A DNA stretch of 15,101 nucleotides from Desulfurococcales archaeon (GCA_021163585.1 JAGGTW010000041.1:1-15101), one strand, 5' to 3'. Shown: positions 7,527 to 13,943, counted from the stretch's first letter. The notes: a model not told the origin generated them from the letters alone. Numbers and translations: made by a program.

Positions 7527-7991
7527 ATGCTGAGAGATTTGATAAGAAGTGAACTGCTGAATAATAAATTACATGAAATAACACCGGAAGTTGCTGAGAA
7601 TTTGAGTAAGGAGATTATAGAAACATTCATGTGGTGTTTATACCGTGGTGAAAGAGAGTTATGTATTAGTTACAAAAAAATAGTTGATACATTCCTTGAG
7701 GCGTATCCTGTTTTGAGACTGCTTAAATATGTAGGTATGAGAGCATCTTCTGAATCACTCACCAGTGTAGATAAGGAAGTTCTGAGTGCTTCACTAAAGA
7801 TGGTTAGGAAATACTTTGAGGCACTGGTCAAAGGAGTAATTACTCATGATGGCACCGTACCCGTGATAGTTAAGAAGGATCTTCTCTTAAATGGTAGGGT
7901 AGTGCCTAAGGGCGCTCTCACCTTAATAAATATAGGTAAGGCGCTGGCATTAGAAGCTGCCTCGTATGTTAATATTCTAATTCCTAAATAG
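7527..7991 (+). CDS. gins51: Replication factor GINS subunit Gins51 (Gins15)
   Basis: GINS binds MCM and GAN/Cdc45 in the archaeal CMG helicase. This protein has the Gins51 order: an N-terminal helical A domain (about residues 1-100, with L-I-R-S-E-L-L-N, E-I-I-E-T-F and a helix E-V-L-S-A-S-L-K-M-V-R-K-Y) and a C-terminal B domain. The B domain has V-P-V-I-V-K-K-D, G-R-V-V-P-K-G-A-L and a final helix plus V-N-I-L-I-P. B-domain-last is the Gins51 rather than Gins23 arrangement, and Gins51 lies beside priS in Sulfolobus. The frame is open from an ATG at 7464, but a TATA box inside that extension puts initiation near 7512. ATG 7527 has GGAG at 7514-7517; ATG 7512 would be leaderless. It ends 26 bases from the convergent gene at 8018. 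Confidence 0.85.
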   Translation: MLRDLIRSELLNNKLHEITPEVAENLSKEIIETFMWCLYRGERELCISYKKIVDTFLEAYPVLRLLKYVGMRASSESLTSVDKEVLSASLKMVRKYFEALVKGVITHDGTVPVIVKKDLLLNGRVVPKGALTLINIGKALALEAASYVNILIPK

Positions 7992-8017
7992 TCCTCTAAG
8001 TTTTGAAGTACTGTCAT

Positions 8018-9187
8018 TCAGGAAGTAATGTTCTCCGAAAGTACTTCTTCTATATATGGTAGTAGCTCGGCAACTCCCTCGGCATTCTCTCCACTGACTC
8101 CATCAATCAGCATGAACTTCCTGGTCTTACCATTATTTTCGCTGAGTACCCCTATATAGAATGGGTAGTAGAGTAGAGTTATCTCACTAACTCTACCTAA
8201 AAGTGACTCAATAAAATCAATGAACTTCTCGATTGGGACCAGTGGGTACACTATGGCGCTCTCTTTCCCACCAGCTGGCTCACCGTCATGTAATTCAACA
8301 TTATTCTCACGCAACATCTCCTTTATATCGAACATATACTTCAGCACATCCTTCCTTAACTCTATGACATCGGCATACACATCTATAAGTGACCTATTCG
8401 TAAGTGACGTAGCTATCGCCTTGATCTTCTGCTCACTTAGATTTAACTCCATAATTAAGTCAGATAGTGGTTTATAGCCTTCGTGTGCTAGAATCCTCAG
8501 TAATCTTAAAGCATCTTCATTTATATCGGCAAAACTACCTATGTCCTTCAGTACCTTAACGGTTCTGTTGTCGCCGACGATAAGAAACCCCTTGATACCA
8601 TCGAATGTGTACTTAACTAAGTTTGCCTCTGCTGTTTCTGTTTCAGCGTTATATAGATGAACCATACCTTTGATAACTATGAACGGCAGGTAAACCAGGC
8701 TACACCCGATTATGTTCCGCTTCTTCTTAAATAAGAACCCTCTTGAGGAGTTTTCCAGGATACTCAGTGCTTTATCTATACTTATGTTAGGGTGGCAGTG
8801 AGTGACAATATATCCCGATATTCGCGGTAGCTTAAGCACCTCATCCCTGCCAGCAACAATAACCCCCAGCCCGAACTTAACAGCAAGTTCGTAGGCATCA
8901 GCATGAACATCCTTTAGTGACACAACTACGAGTTTGTCCAAGTTACCCTCCTGCTTCCACGTAACGAACTTCTCTACCTTCTCTATATTTAACTCGTCAT
9001 CAACTACAACAAATCCTAACCTGACATTAACACCTGTGACAGGAGTTAATACAGCCAGTAGGTCCAGCGTGTGCGCGACCTCACCCATGGTGAGGACATA
9101 GTTCTTGTACAGATTAAAACCGTATTTCCTAAGTACTTTAGCTAGACCATCCACCACGTTCTCTCTACTCAATTTTGATCTGTTCAC
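8018..9187 (-). CDS. Uncharacterised protein: degenerate Mrr-like N-terminus, winged helix, duplicated C-terminal motif
   Basis: No family was recognised. Residues 1-120 resemble a Mrr-type restriction-endonuclease fold: a helix, K-Y-G-F-N-L-Y-K-N-Y-V, then A-H39-T-L-D42-L-L-A recalling the H-x-x-D site, and a last beta-helix unit ending G-L-G-V-I-V. The E-x-K strand reads F-V-V-V-D-D with no Lys, so nuclease activity is doubtful. Residues 224-282 look like a winged helix-turn-helix (A-L-R-L-L-R-I-L-A-H-E-G, then S-E-Q-K-I-K-A-I-A-T-S-L). Two similar segments flank it: L-V-Y-L-P-F (164-169) with D-G-I-K-G (196-200), and L-L-Y-Y-P-F (338-343) with D-G-V-S-G (362-366). No signal peptide is seen. 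Start is GTG at 9187 with no strong ribosome binding site. It could be a DNA-binding regulator or an inactive nuclease; this is inference. Confidence 0.8.
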   Translation of the reverse strand: MNRSKLSRENVVDGLAKVLRKYGFNLYKNYVLTMGEVAHTLDLLAVLTPVTGVNVRLGFVVVDDELNIEKVEKFVTWKQEGNLDKLVVVSLKDVHADAYELAVKFGLGVIVAGRDEVLKLPRISGYIVTHCHPNISIDKALSILENSSRGFLFKKKRNIIGCSLVYLPFIVIKGMVHLYNAETETAEANLVKYTFDGIKGFLIVGDNRTVKVLKDIGSFADINEDALRLLRILAHEGYKPLSDLIMELNLSEQKIKAIATSLTNRSLIDVYADVIELRKDVLKYMFDIKEMLRENNVELHDGEPAGGKESAIVYPLVPIEKFIDFIESLLGRVSEITLLYYPFYIGVLSENNGKTRKFMLIDGVSGENAEGVAELLPYIEEVLSENITS

Positions 9188-9445
9188 ATTATCTACATCG
9201 TGTCCATGCTTACCGTACCTTAGCCCCGTACTTCATCACCTTTTCGTCAAATCTTACTATTTCCTTGGTGTTATCTAATACTTCTGGGCTTAAAAGAACT
9301 CTGACACCTATTCATCGACTCAATTAATGACGTAGTACAATATACTACTAACTAAGAAGTAATCCTCACACCTTCAGTACCTATTTTCCATTTCTACAGC
9401 ATGATATATGGAACAAGAGAGGGTGGTTCGTAATTTGATGGTGTG
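9188..9445. other. Spacer between tRNA-Arg and the 389-residue gene
   Basis: No long gene lies here. On the minus strand a TATA-like AGTATATT at about 9339-9346 predicts initiation near 9316. Just downstream is an open stretch of 33 codons (9210-9311, minus) that reads like protein but has no standard start codon in frame; an ATG at 9313-9315 is out of frame with it by one base. This may be a decayed or frameshifted small gene, or the leader of the 389-residue gene. No C/D box RNA, terminator hairpin or repeat was found. Confidence 0.35.
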
Positions 9446-9523
9446 TGGCGGGCCCGCGGGGACTTGAACCCCGGACCACCGGCTCCGCAGGCCGGCGCCC
9501 TATCCTGGCTAGGCGACGGGCCC
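9446..9523 (-). tRNA. tRNA-Arg, anticodon GCG, with encoded CCA
   Basis: The minus strand folds as a complete cloverleaf. The acceptor stem GGGCCCG pairs with CGGGCCC; the anticodon stem CCGGC/GCCGG holds the loop CTGCGGA, giving anticodon GCG (reads CGC, Arg). The T arm is CGGGG-TTCAAGT-CCCCG. The discriminator is G at plus position 9449 and the next three bases (9448-9446) encode CCA. There is no intron. It lies 62 bases beyond the tpiA stop on the same strand. Confidence 0.95.
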
Positions 9524-9551
9524 TTCCATAAGGAGTTAAGGGTAAAATGAG

Positions 9552-9558
9552 ATATTAA
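9552..9558 (-). promoter_or_regulatory. Candidate TATA box of tRNA-Arg
   Basis: On the minus strand TTAATATC lies about 32 bases before the first base of the mature tRNA, in the short spacer after tpiA. The tRNA may therefore be transcribed alone as well as by read-through from tpiA. Confidence 0.45.
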
Positions 9559-9585
9559 TGTTGCGACTGTGTATGTTAGTTTGCT

Positions 9586-10305
9586 CTAACCCCGTTTATA
9601 ATACTCCTTTATAGCCACCTCGGCCATCTCAGTAATTACTTTCTCAGGGTTCTCAGACTTCATTATTGCTGATGCAACTAGCACTCCTGTTGTACCTAGC
9701 CTTATAGCTGCTCCTACGTCTTCAGCCCTTGAAATACCTGCACCTGTCAGAATTACTACTTCAGTATTAACCTGCTTAATAATCCTTACGGTGTCTGTTA
9801 CAACTTCTGGCTTAGCTTTTGACACAGCTACCCCCGTACCTATAAGTTCCGGGGGTTCAACAGCTATGATATCTGGCTTCAGCATGGCTACGGCACCAGC
9901 AACTCTCGGTGTGCTAGCGCAAACAAGTGTTGTTAAGCCCAGCTCTAACGCTTTCTCAATACCGCGTTCTATCTCACTAAGCTTTAACCTGTGCTCACTA
10001 TGATTTAACATGACTCCGGTTGCTCCTGTATCCTTAATTAACTCTAGCGGTAAGTAACCAGTATTAGCACCTAATTCAACCGGGTCTGCATGCTGCGCGA
10101 AGACAGGTATGCTGACTTGCTCGGATATCAGCCTAAGCTCAGTTGCAGGAGGTGCCACAATAATTAAGATATTTCTACCCAATTTTTCGTATACTTTCTC
10201 AGCAGCCACAGCAATCTTAAGTCCTCTGCTACCGAACGCTGATGCGTAAACCTTGTAGTTAATTACAAGTAAGGGTTTTTCTCTTATCTCACGCTTAATA
10301 CTCAT
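9586..10305 (-). CDS. tpiA: Triosephosphate isomerase
   Basis: Interconverts glyceraldehyde 3-phosphate and dihydroxyacetone phosphate in the cytoplasm. The archaeal short tetrameric form is recognisable. Numbered from the ATG used here, the catalytic residues are N16 and K18 (I-N-Y-K), H102 (L-N-H-S-E-H-R) and the base E150 (V-E-P-P-E-L-I-G-T-G), with the mobile loop A-V-E-P-P-E-L-I following. The phosphate-binding L-T-G-A-G-I-S and G-V-L-V-A-S-A are intact. An in-frame TTG two codons upstream (10311) is possible, but ATG at 10305 sits at better distance from AAGGTAG upstream. It lies 61 bases downstream of fbp on the same strand, so the two consecutive gluconeogenic enzymes are probably co-transcribed. 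A T-rich stretch in that gap could act as a weak internal promoter or partial terminator. Confidence 0.95.
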   Translation of the reverse strand: MSIKREIREKPLLVINYKVYASAFGSRGLKIAVAAEKVYEKLGRNILIIVAPPATELRLISEQVSIPVFAQHADPVELGANTGYLPLELIKDTGATGVMLNHSEHRLKLSEIERGIEKALELGLTTLVCASTPRVAGAVAMLKPDIIAVEPPELIGTGVAVSKAKPEVVTDTVRIIKQVNTEVVILTGAGISRAEDVGAAIRLGTTGVLVASAIMKSENPEKVITEMAEVAIKEYYKRG

Positions 10306-10366
10306 GACCAACTACCTTCATAACAATTTTGTGGTATGTAAAAACGAAACTCATTTTACCATATGT

Positions 10367-11512
10367 CTAAAGCATTTCTGTCTTTTCCTTAGGGCCCTTA
10401 GCCTTAATAGCTCCCTTAACTTCAGTGAATCTGTCCTTTAGTTTGTTCAGTACTGAGGGCAATGTAGTGTACTCCATTTCCTCCGGCCCTAGCCTATGCG
10501 GCATGAAGGGCCCGTGCCTCCTCATATAGTCAGCTATCAGTTGCGCTAATCTCCTGGTTTCATCGAATGCAGGATCGTCGAATAGATCTGCTGGGCCAAT
10601 AAGTCTACCGTTCTTTACTTGAAATCCTAGGCCAATAAGTCTGGGTGGGCCGTCAAACCTAGTGCACTTCGCGTACCTCTGAGGCACAGGCATTAGTGGT
10701 CCGTGGTGGCTCCCCCTCATCCATCCAGCAACTAAGTGAGGGAATGAGAATGGCTCCAGTACCTCACCAAGAGCCGGGAACCCTGACTGCGCCCTAATAA
10801 CAGCCACCGGATCATCCTTACCGACGTAGCGCCCGGCCATGAGATTTAATCTCTCAACACTTACCACTGCTGCTATCTCATCGTCCTTCTTTCTAAATAC
10901 CCTCCTAATAATGTACCTGCCCGGAGTCCCAATAAGCGCCAGTATGTCGTAAAGCTCCTCTGGCGCTGAAAGAATTACTGACCTTCCTTCAAATACGTCG
11001 TAGACCTCAAATTTGAATCCTTCATGAAGCTTCGGGTCTATTACTAGTCCAGCAGTATTGAAGGGATCAGCGAATATTCTGAATACTGGTAGATTAAATG
11101 CTCCGGGCTCAGTCTTATCCGCCATAAACACTACCACAGGCTCTGAGGGGCGCTCAGCAAACTCCATTTCAGCTACTCCAGGACCTAACCCTCTCACATT
11201 ACCTGAGAAGGCCTCGCTTAACAGGTCTTGACCTGCAGCATAGAGCCCCAGTTCCTTTGCTACCGACGCCGCTTCCTTGAACGCGCTCCATGCGAGTTCA
11301 TGGATCTCGGGTGCATCAACTCCTTTCCTGTGAGTCATTATAAGCTCTAAGTCATCCCCTACATTAGTAACGTAGAAGTCAATTATTAATCCCTCACTCT
11401 TTGCTTCTGCCAGCACTTTAGTTGCTGCCGCAATGGTATCTGGATGAACCACATGGTGTCCAGCCAGGGACCCTATATCAGCCTTAATAACTGAGATCGT
11501 GGTCTTCTCCAC
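10367..11512 (-). CDS. fbp: Bifunctional fructose-1,6-bisphosphate aldolase/phosphatase
   Basis: This archaeal type V enzyme condenses the two triose phosphates to fructose 1,6-bisphosphate and then removes phosphate to give fructose 6-phosphate, making gluconeogenesis one-way and heat-tolerant. The sequence closely follows the Sulfolobus/Thermoproteus form: the start T-T-I-S-V-I-K-A-D-I-G-S-L-A-G-H-H carries metal ligands, and V-G-D-D and Q-D-L-L-S are conserved. Y229 and the Schiff-base K232 are in G-R-Y-V-G-K-D-D-P, and Y348 is in M-E-Y-T-T, at the same numbers as in the characterised enzyme. Length is 381 residues. Start is GTG at 11512, which gives the family N-terminus; the leader is short. 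The C-terminal 25 residues are variable and Lys-rich. Paired with tpiA downstream. Confidence 0.97.
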   Translation of the reverse strand: MEKTTISVIKADIGSLAGHHVVHPDTIAAATKVLAEAKSEGLIIDFYVTNVGDDLELIMTHRKGVDAPEIHELAWSAFKEAASVAKELGLYAAGQDLLSEAFSGNVRGLGPGVAEMEFAERPSEPVVVFMADKTEPGAFNLPVFRIFADPFNTAGLVIDPKLHEGFKFEVYDVFEGRSVILSAPEELYDILALIGTPGRYIIRRVFRKKDDEIAAVVSVERLNLMAGRYVGKDDPVAVIRAQSGFPALGEVLEPFSFPHLVAGWMRGSHHGPLMPVPQRYAKCTRFDGPPRLIGLGFQVKNGRLIGPADLFDDPAFDETRRLAQLIADYMRRHGPFMPHRLGPEEMEYTTLPSVLNKLKDRFTEVKGAIKAKGPKEKTEML

Positions 11513-11532
11513 ACTAAACCCCGTTAGAGATA

Positions 11533-11569
11533 GTGCTCAAGACTATTAAAGATTCAAGCACCTGAGCAC
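11533..11569. repeat. Inverted repeat bracketing the fbp TATA box
   Basis: GTGCTCA (11533-11539) and TGAGCAC (11563-11569) are perfect 7-base arms separated by 23 bases. The fbp TATA box lies between them, so a dimeric regulator bound here would cover the promoter. No known operator is recognised. Confidence 0.45.
11544..11550 (-). promoter_or_regulatory. TATA box of fbp
   Basis: The minus strand reads CTTTAATA centred about 35 bases before the GTG start, predicting initiation near 11521 and a leader of about 9 bases. Confidence 0.5.
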
Positions 11570-11608
11570 GCTCTTACATGAGGCAGTGATGTGGCGGGAA
11601 CAGACCTC

Positions 11609-11618
11609 TAAAAATAAG
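11609..11618 (-). terminator. Oligo-T terminator of the ABCE1 gene
   Basis: The minus strand carries TTATTTTTAG about 40 bases past the ABCE1 stop, with no hairpin. This fits the U-run termination used by archaeal RNA polymerase. Confidence 0.45.
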
Positions 11619-11657
11619 ATACGCATAAGGTACTGTTTCCAGTCACTAGATCAGCAA

Positions 11658-13463
11658 CTACTCCGATGCGTAATAGTATTCGCCCTTGGATTTCTGTTCT
11701 CTATCCAAGTATGAGCCGGGCTTATTAACCCGCGGCCTACCTGTCTTAGGGTCACGTCTGAAGGTTATGCCGATCTCTTTTAGGAAGGCATTCATCCCAT
11801 CCCTAAGACTCGTGGGGGTGTGCGCATATCCCTTAAGTGCTGGTTTTCCTGAGAACATCATTACCCTGTCAGCTATATAGTCCAGTATTGATAAGTCATG
11901 ATCAACAACAAATGTTACTACTTTTCTGACTTCACACACCTTCTTTATTGCCCTGCTAATAGTTAATCTCTCCTCAACATCGATGAAAGCTGAAGGCTCG
12001 TCGAACAGGTATAGGTCTGCCTCCCTAGCCAGCGTCACCATAATAGCGAACTTCTGAAGTTCACCACCACTTAATTCATTGATCCTCCTCTCTCTCAGCC
12101 TGTAGATCCCCAGCCTTCTCACTACATCAACCTGAAACCACTCTGAAGATGCTAGTCCCTCCCTACTCAGCTCTTTAATGGCCTCTTCCACGTATTCCCA
12201 TGAGTAGTCTTCAGCCCTAACGTACTGCGGCTTATAGCTGATTCTTAGTCCTTCAGTGGTTACGTAACCTTCGTCAGGTTTGAGCTCGCCTGCCAGCAAC
12301 CTTATGAATGTGGTCTTGCCGATGGCGTTAGGTCCTAAAACACCTATTACCTCTCCCTTGTACGCAAGTCCTTCTTTGACATCGAGTTCGAATCTGCCCA
12401 GTCTCTTCTTCATCTTAGGCCAGCTAATGTAGGGTATGTTGACATCAGCGCCCCTCTCAGGTGCCTTCGTGTGCACGTGAAAGAGTATTGGTTCCTTTCT
12501 AATTCTCATGTTCTCAGCGGGTAGGAACCCCAGTAAGAAGTGATTTATGCCCGACCCGACAGCGTATATCTTTGAGAATATTCCGTAGACGCCGGGCTCA
12601 CCATAGACTATTGAGACATAATCTGAGATGTAGTCAAGTATTGCCAGGTCATGTTCTGCTACTATTACGTACGCATTCTTCGGCAGTAGCTCCCTCACTG
12701 CTTTAACTATGGCCAGCCTCTCTCTTACGTCTAAGTAGCTTGAGGGCTCATCAAAGAAGTATATGCTTGCATTCCTAAGTATTGCAGCAGCTATAGCGAA
12801 TTTCTGAAATTCACCACCACTAAGCAATCTAACTTTATTATCCCATGCTGAGTCAAGCCCTAAACTTTTGCGTACCTCATTAAGGAGTCCGCGCTCATCT
12901 ACTTTGCTTAGTATATCACCCACACGTCCCTTAACATATTTTCTTATTAAGTCCACGTGCTGTATTTTGTGCACAACACGCAGTTCCTTATTAGCTACTT
13001 TCTTGAAATAGTCATGAAGTTCGGTTCCTCTGAAATACTCGAGTATGTCGTCCCAGGTAATATCGCGGTCCAATATACCTAGGTTCGGAACCAGCTCACC
13101 CGCAAGGATCTTAATTGACGTTGTCTTACCTGTCCCGTTTTTCCCTAAAACACCCACAACTCTCCCACTTTGTGGTACTGGAAGTCCGTAAAGCTTAAAT
13201 GCATTCGGTCCATATCTATGAATTACTTTCTTCTCTAGTTCATCTGGTAAGTTAACTATGGTTATTGCCTCGAAAGGACACTTTCTCACGCATATTCCGC
13301 AACCAACGCATGAGTTTTCATAAATTAGTGGCTTGCCTCCTAACTCATCTCGTAATTCGATCGCCTTGCCTCCACTCTTATTTATGGGGCAAAATCTAAT
13401 GCACTCGATTCTACATCTATGCGGCTTGCATAAATCGTAGTCTATTGCAGCAACCCTCACCAT
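11658..13463 (-). CDS. rli1: Ribosome-recycling ATPase ABCE1 (Rli1)
   Basis: ABCE1 splits ribosomes after termination together with aRF1 or aPelota. The N-terminal Fe-S domain has eight cysteines for two [4Fe-4S] clusters: C12, C17, C21, C25 and C52, C55, C58, C62. Two ABC domains follow. The first has G107-K-N-G-T-G-K-T-T, signature L214-S-G-G-E, D-E-P at 238-240 and H271. The second has G377-P-N-A-I-G-K-T-T, L464-S-G-G-E, D-E-P at 488-490 and H522. The hinge is between and after the domains, and the tail is basic then ends Y-Y-Y-A-S-E. Length (601 residues) is normal. ATG at 13463 has GGTGA 6 bases upstream. All motifs are intact, so it should be active; it is essential in other archaea. 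Confidence 0.97.
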   Translation of the reverse strand: MVRVAAIDYDLCKPHRCRIECIRFCPINKSGGKAIELRDELGGKPLIYENSCVGCGICVRKCPFEAITIVNLPDELEKKVIHRYGPNAFKLYGLPVPQSGRVVGVLGKNGTGKTTSIKILAGELVPNLGILDRDITWDDILEYFRGTELHDYFKKVANKELRVVHKIQHVDLIRKYVKGRVGDILSKVDERGLLNEVRKSLGLDSAWDNKVRLLSGGEFQKFAIAAAILRNASIYFFDEPSSYLDVRERLAIVKAVRELLPKNAYVIVAEHDLAILDYISDYVSIVYGEPGVYGIFSKIYAVGSGINHFLLGFLPAENMRIRKEPILFHVHTKAPERGADVNIPYISWPKMKKRLGRFELDVKEGLAYKGEVIGVLGPNAIGKTTFIRLLAGELKPDEGYVTTEGLRISYKPQYVRAEDYSWEYVEEAIKELSREGLASSEWFQVDVVRRLGIYRLRERRINELSGGELQKFAIMVTLAREADLYLFDEPSAFIDVEERLTISRAIKKVCEVRKVVTFVVDHDLSILDYIADRVMMFSGKPALKGYAHTPTSLRDGMNAFLKEIGITFRRDPKTGRPRVNKPGSYLDREQKSKGEYYYASE

Positions 13464-13514
13464 GCCAAATCACCCTACACTCACTTCCATTGCTCTAGCT
13501 ATGACATACTTCGT

Positions 13515-13532
13515 CGTAACTGCTTTTAAGTA
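13515..13532 (+). promoter_or_regulatory. BRE plus TATA element between rli1 and a predicted guide RNA
   Basis: CGTAACT (13515-13521) fits the archaeal BRE pattern and is followed by CTTTTAAGTA (13523-13532). On + it predicts initiation near 13553, three bases before the C box of the guide RNA. On - the same block reads TACTTAAAAG and lies about 63 bases before the rli1 ATG, so it could also serve rli1. Confidence 0.55.
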
Positions 13533-13551
13533 CGCAATACTATAATTACCT

Positions 13552-13608
13552 GGAAATGATGAGTGGTGACGGCATTGATCAGTGATATTAGACATCCGGC
13601 TCTGATCT
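13552..13608 (+). ncRNA. Predicted archaeal C/D box guide RNA
   Basis: All four boxes occur at archaeal spacing: C box ATGATGA (13556-13562), 12-base guide, D' box TTGA (13575-13578), 3-base spacer, C' box GTGATAT (13582-13588), 13-base guide, D box CTGA (13602-13605). By the D-plus-5 rule the predicted methylated bases are the G in UGCCGUCACCAC (D' guide) and the G at position 5 of AGCCGGAUGUCUA (D guide). I could not assign the rRNA or tRNA targets. A TATA box lies 26 bases upstream of the predicted 5' end and a T-rich stretch follows. The terminal stem is weak and C' is imperfect, as is common in archaea. Confidence 0.62.
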
Positions 13609-13802
13609 TGCTTTCATAATATTTCATTCAATTCATTTTATCTTGCAGTAAATCAGCCGCTGTAGGCCTTGTAGCGTCACAATATGTTTGCCACTACTTT
13701 ATAGGACGGAGAGCAAGTACTTCATTCTCGTATTGGAGCAGATGAAAATTTTATTTATACGTGCTGTGTAGACTGCTCCCACACTTGTTTAGTTTTCTTG
13801 AG
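13609..13802. other. Non-coding spacer with a possible second + promoter
   Basis: No gene is supported here. T-rich sequence directly after the guide RNA may end its transcript. ACTTTATAGG (13696-13705) resembles a + strand TATA box, and GGAGCAG (13735-13741) is inverted as CTGCTCC (13773-13779) around a 31-base A/T-rich loop. A 9-codon ATG frame inside this loop is too short to call. Confidence 0.35.
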
Positions 13803-13886
13803 TTACCACTCCTCTTCTTCCCATTCCTCTTCTTCTTCCCACCATTCTTCCTCCTCTTCCTCCTCCCACCACTCCTCCTCGAGCAT
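13803..13886 (-). CDS. 27-residue Glu/Trp-only micro-ORF
   Basis: After Met-Leu the frame contains only Glu (19) and Trp (6), ordered E3-W2-E7-W2-E5-W-E4-W, then TAA. The ORF limits coincide with the limits of the purine-rich tract: it opens two codons before it and stops at the first codon after it. Both GAG (10) and GAA (9) are used, so unit-to-unit variation in this frame is silent. GTGAT lies 5 bases before the ATG and a TATA box about 36 bases before it. I know no family for it. It would be extremely acidic with aromatic clusters. An overlapping frame from ATG 13900 encodes 49 basic residues and is the main alternative; a non-coding purine tract is the other. Confidence 0.45.
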   Translation of the reverse strand: MLEEEWWEEEEEEEWWEEEEEWEEEEW

Positions 13887-13918
13887 GCCGCATCACTCAT
13901 GTTTCTTTTTTAGGTAGG

Positions 13919-13926
13919 TATTTAAG
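13919..13926 (-). promoter_or_regulatory. TATA box of the Glu/Trp micro-ORF
   Basis: The minus strand reads CTTAAATA. Initiation about 26 bases downstream falls at 13896-13900, leaving a leader of 10-14 bases that contains the GTGAT ribosome binding site. It lies inside the 57-base gap below the Cgi121 stop. Confidence 0.45.
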
Positions 13927-13943
13927 CATTACCTAGCTTGGAG

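Noticed and set aside
13793..13886. The purine/pyrimidine-rich tract as a CRISPR-like or tandem repeat array
   Set aside because: There are no regularly spaced identical repeats and no spacers; the block lengths vary (3, 7, 5 and 4 Glu codons).
13761..13919. A + strand frame through the pyrimidine tract that would encode a Leu/Phe/Pro-rich hydrophobic peptide
   Set aside because: It is the exact complement of the Glu/Trp frame, has no ribosome binding site, and its variation between units changes Leu to Phe instead of being silent.
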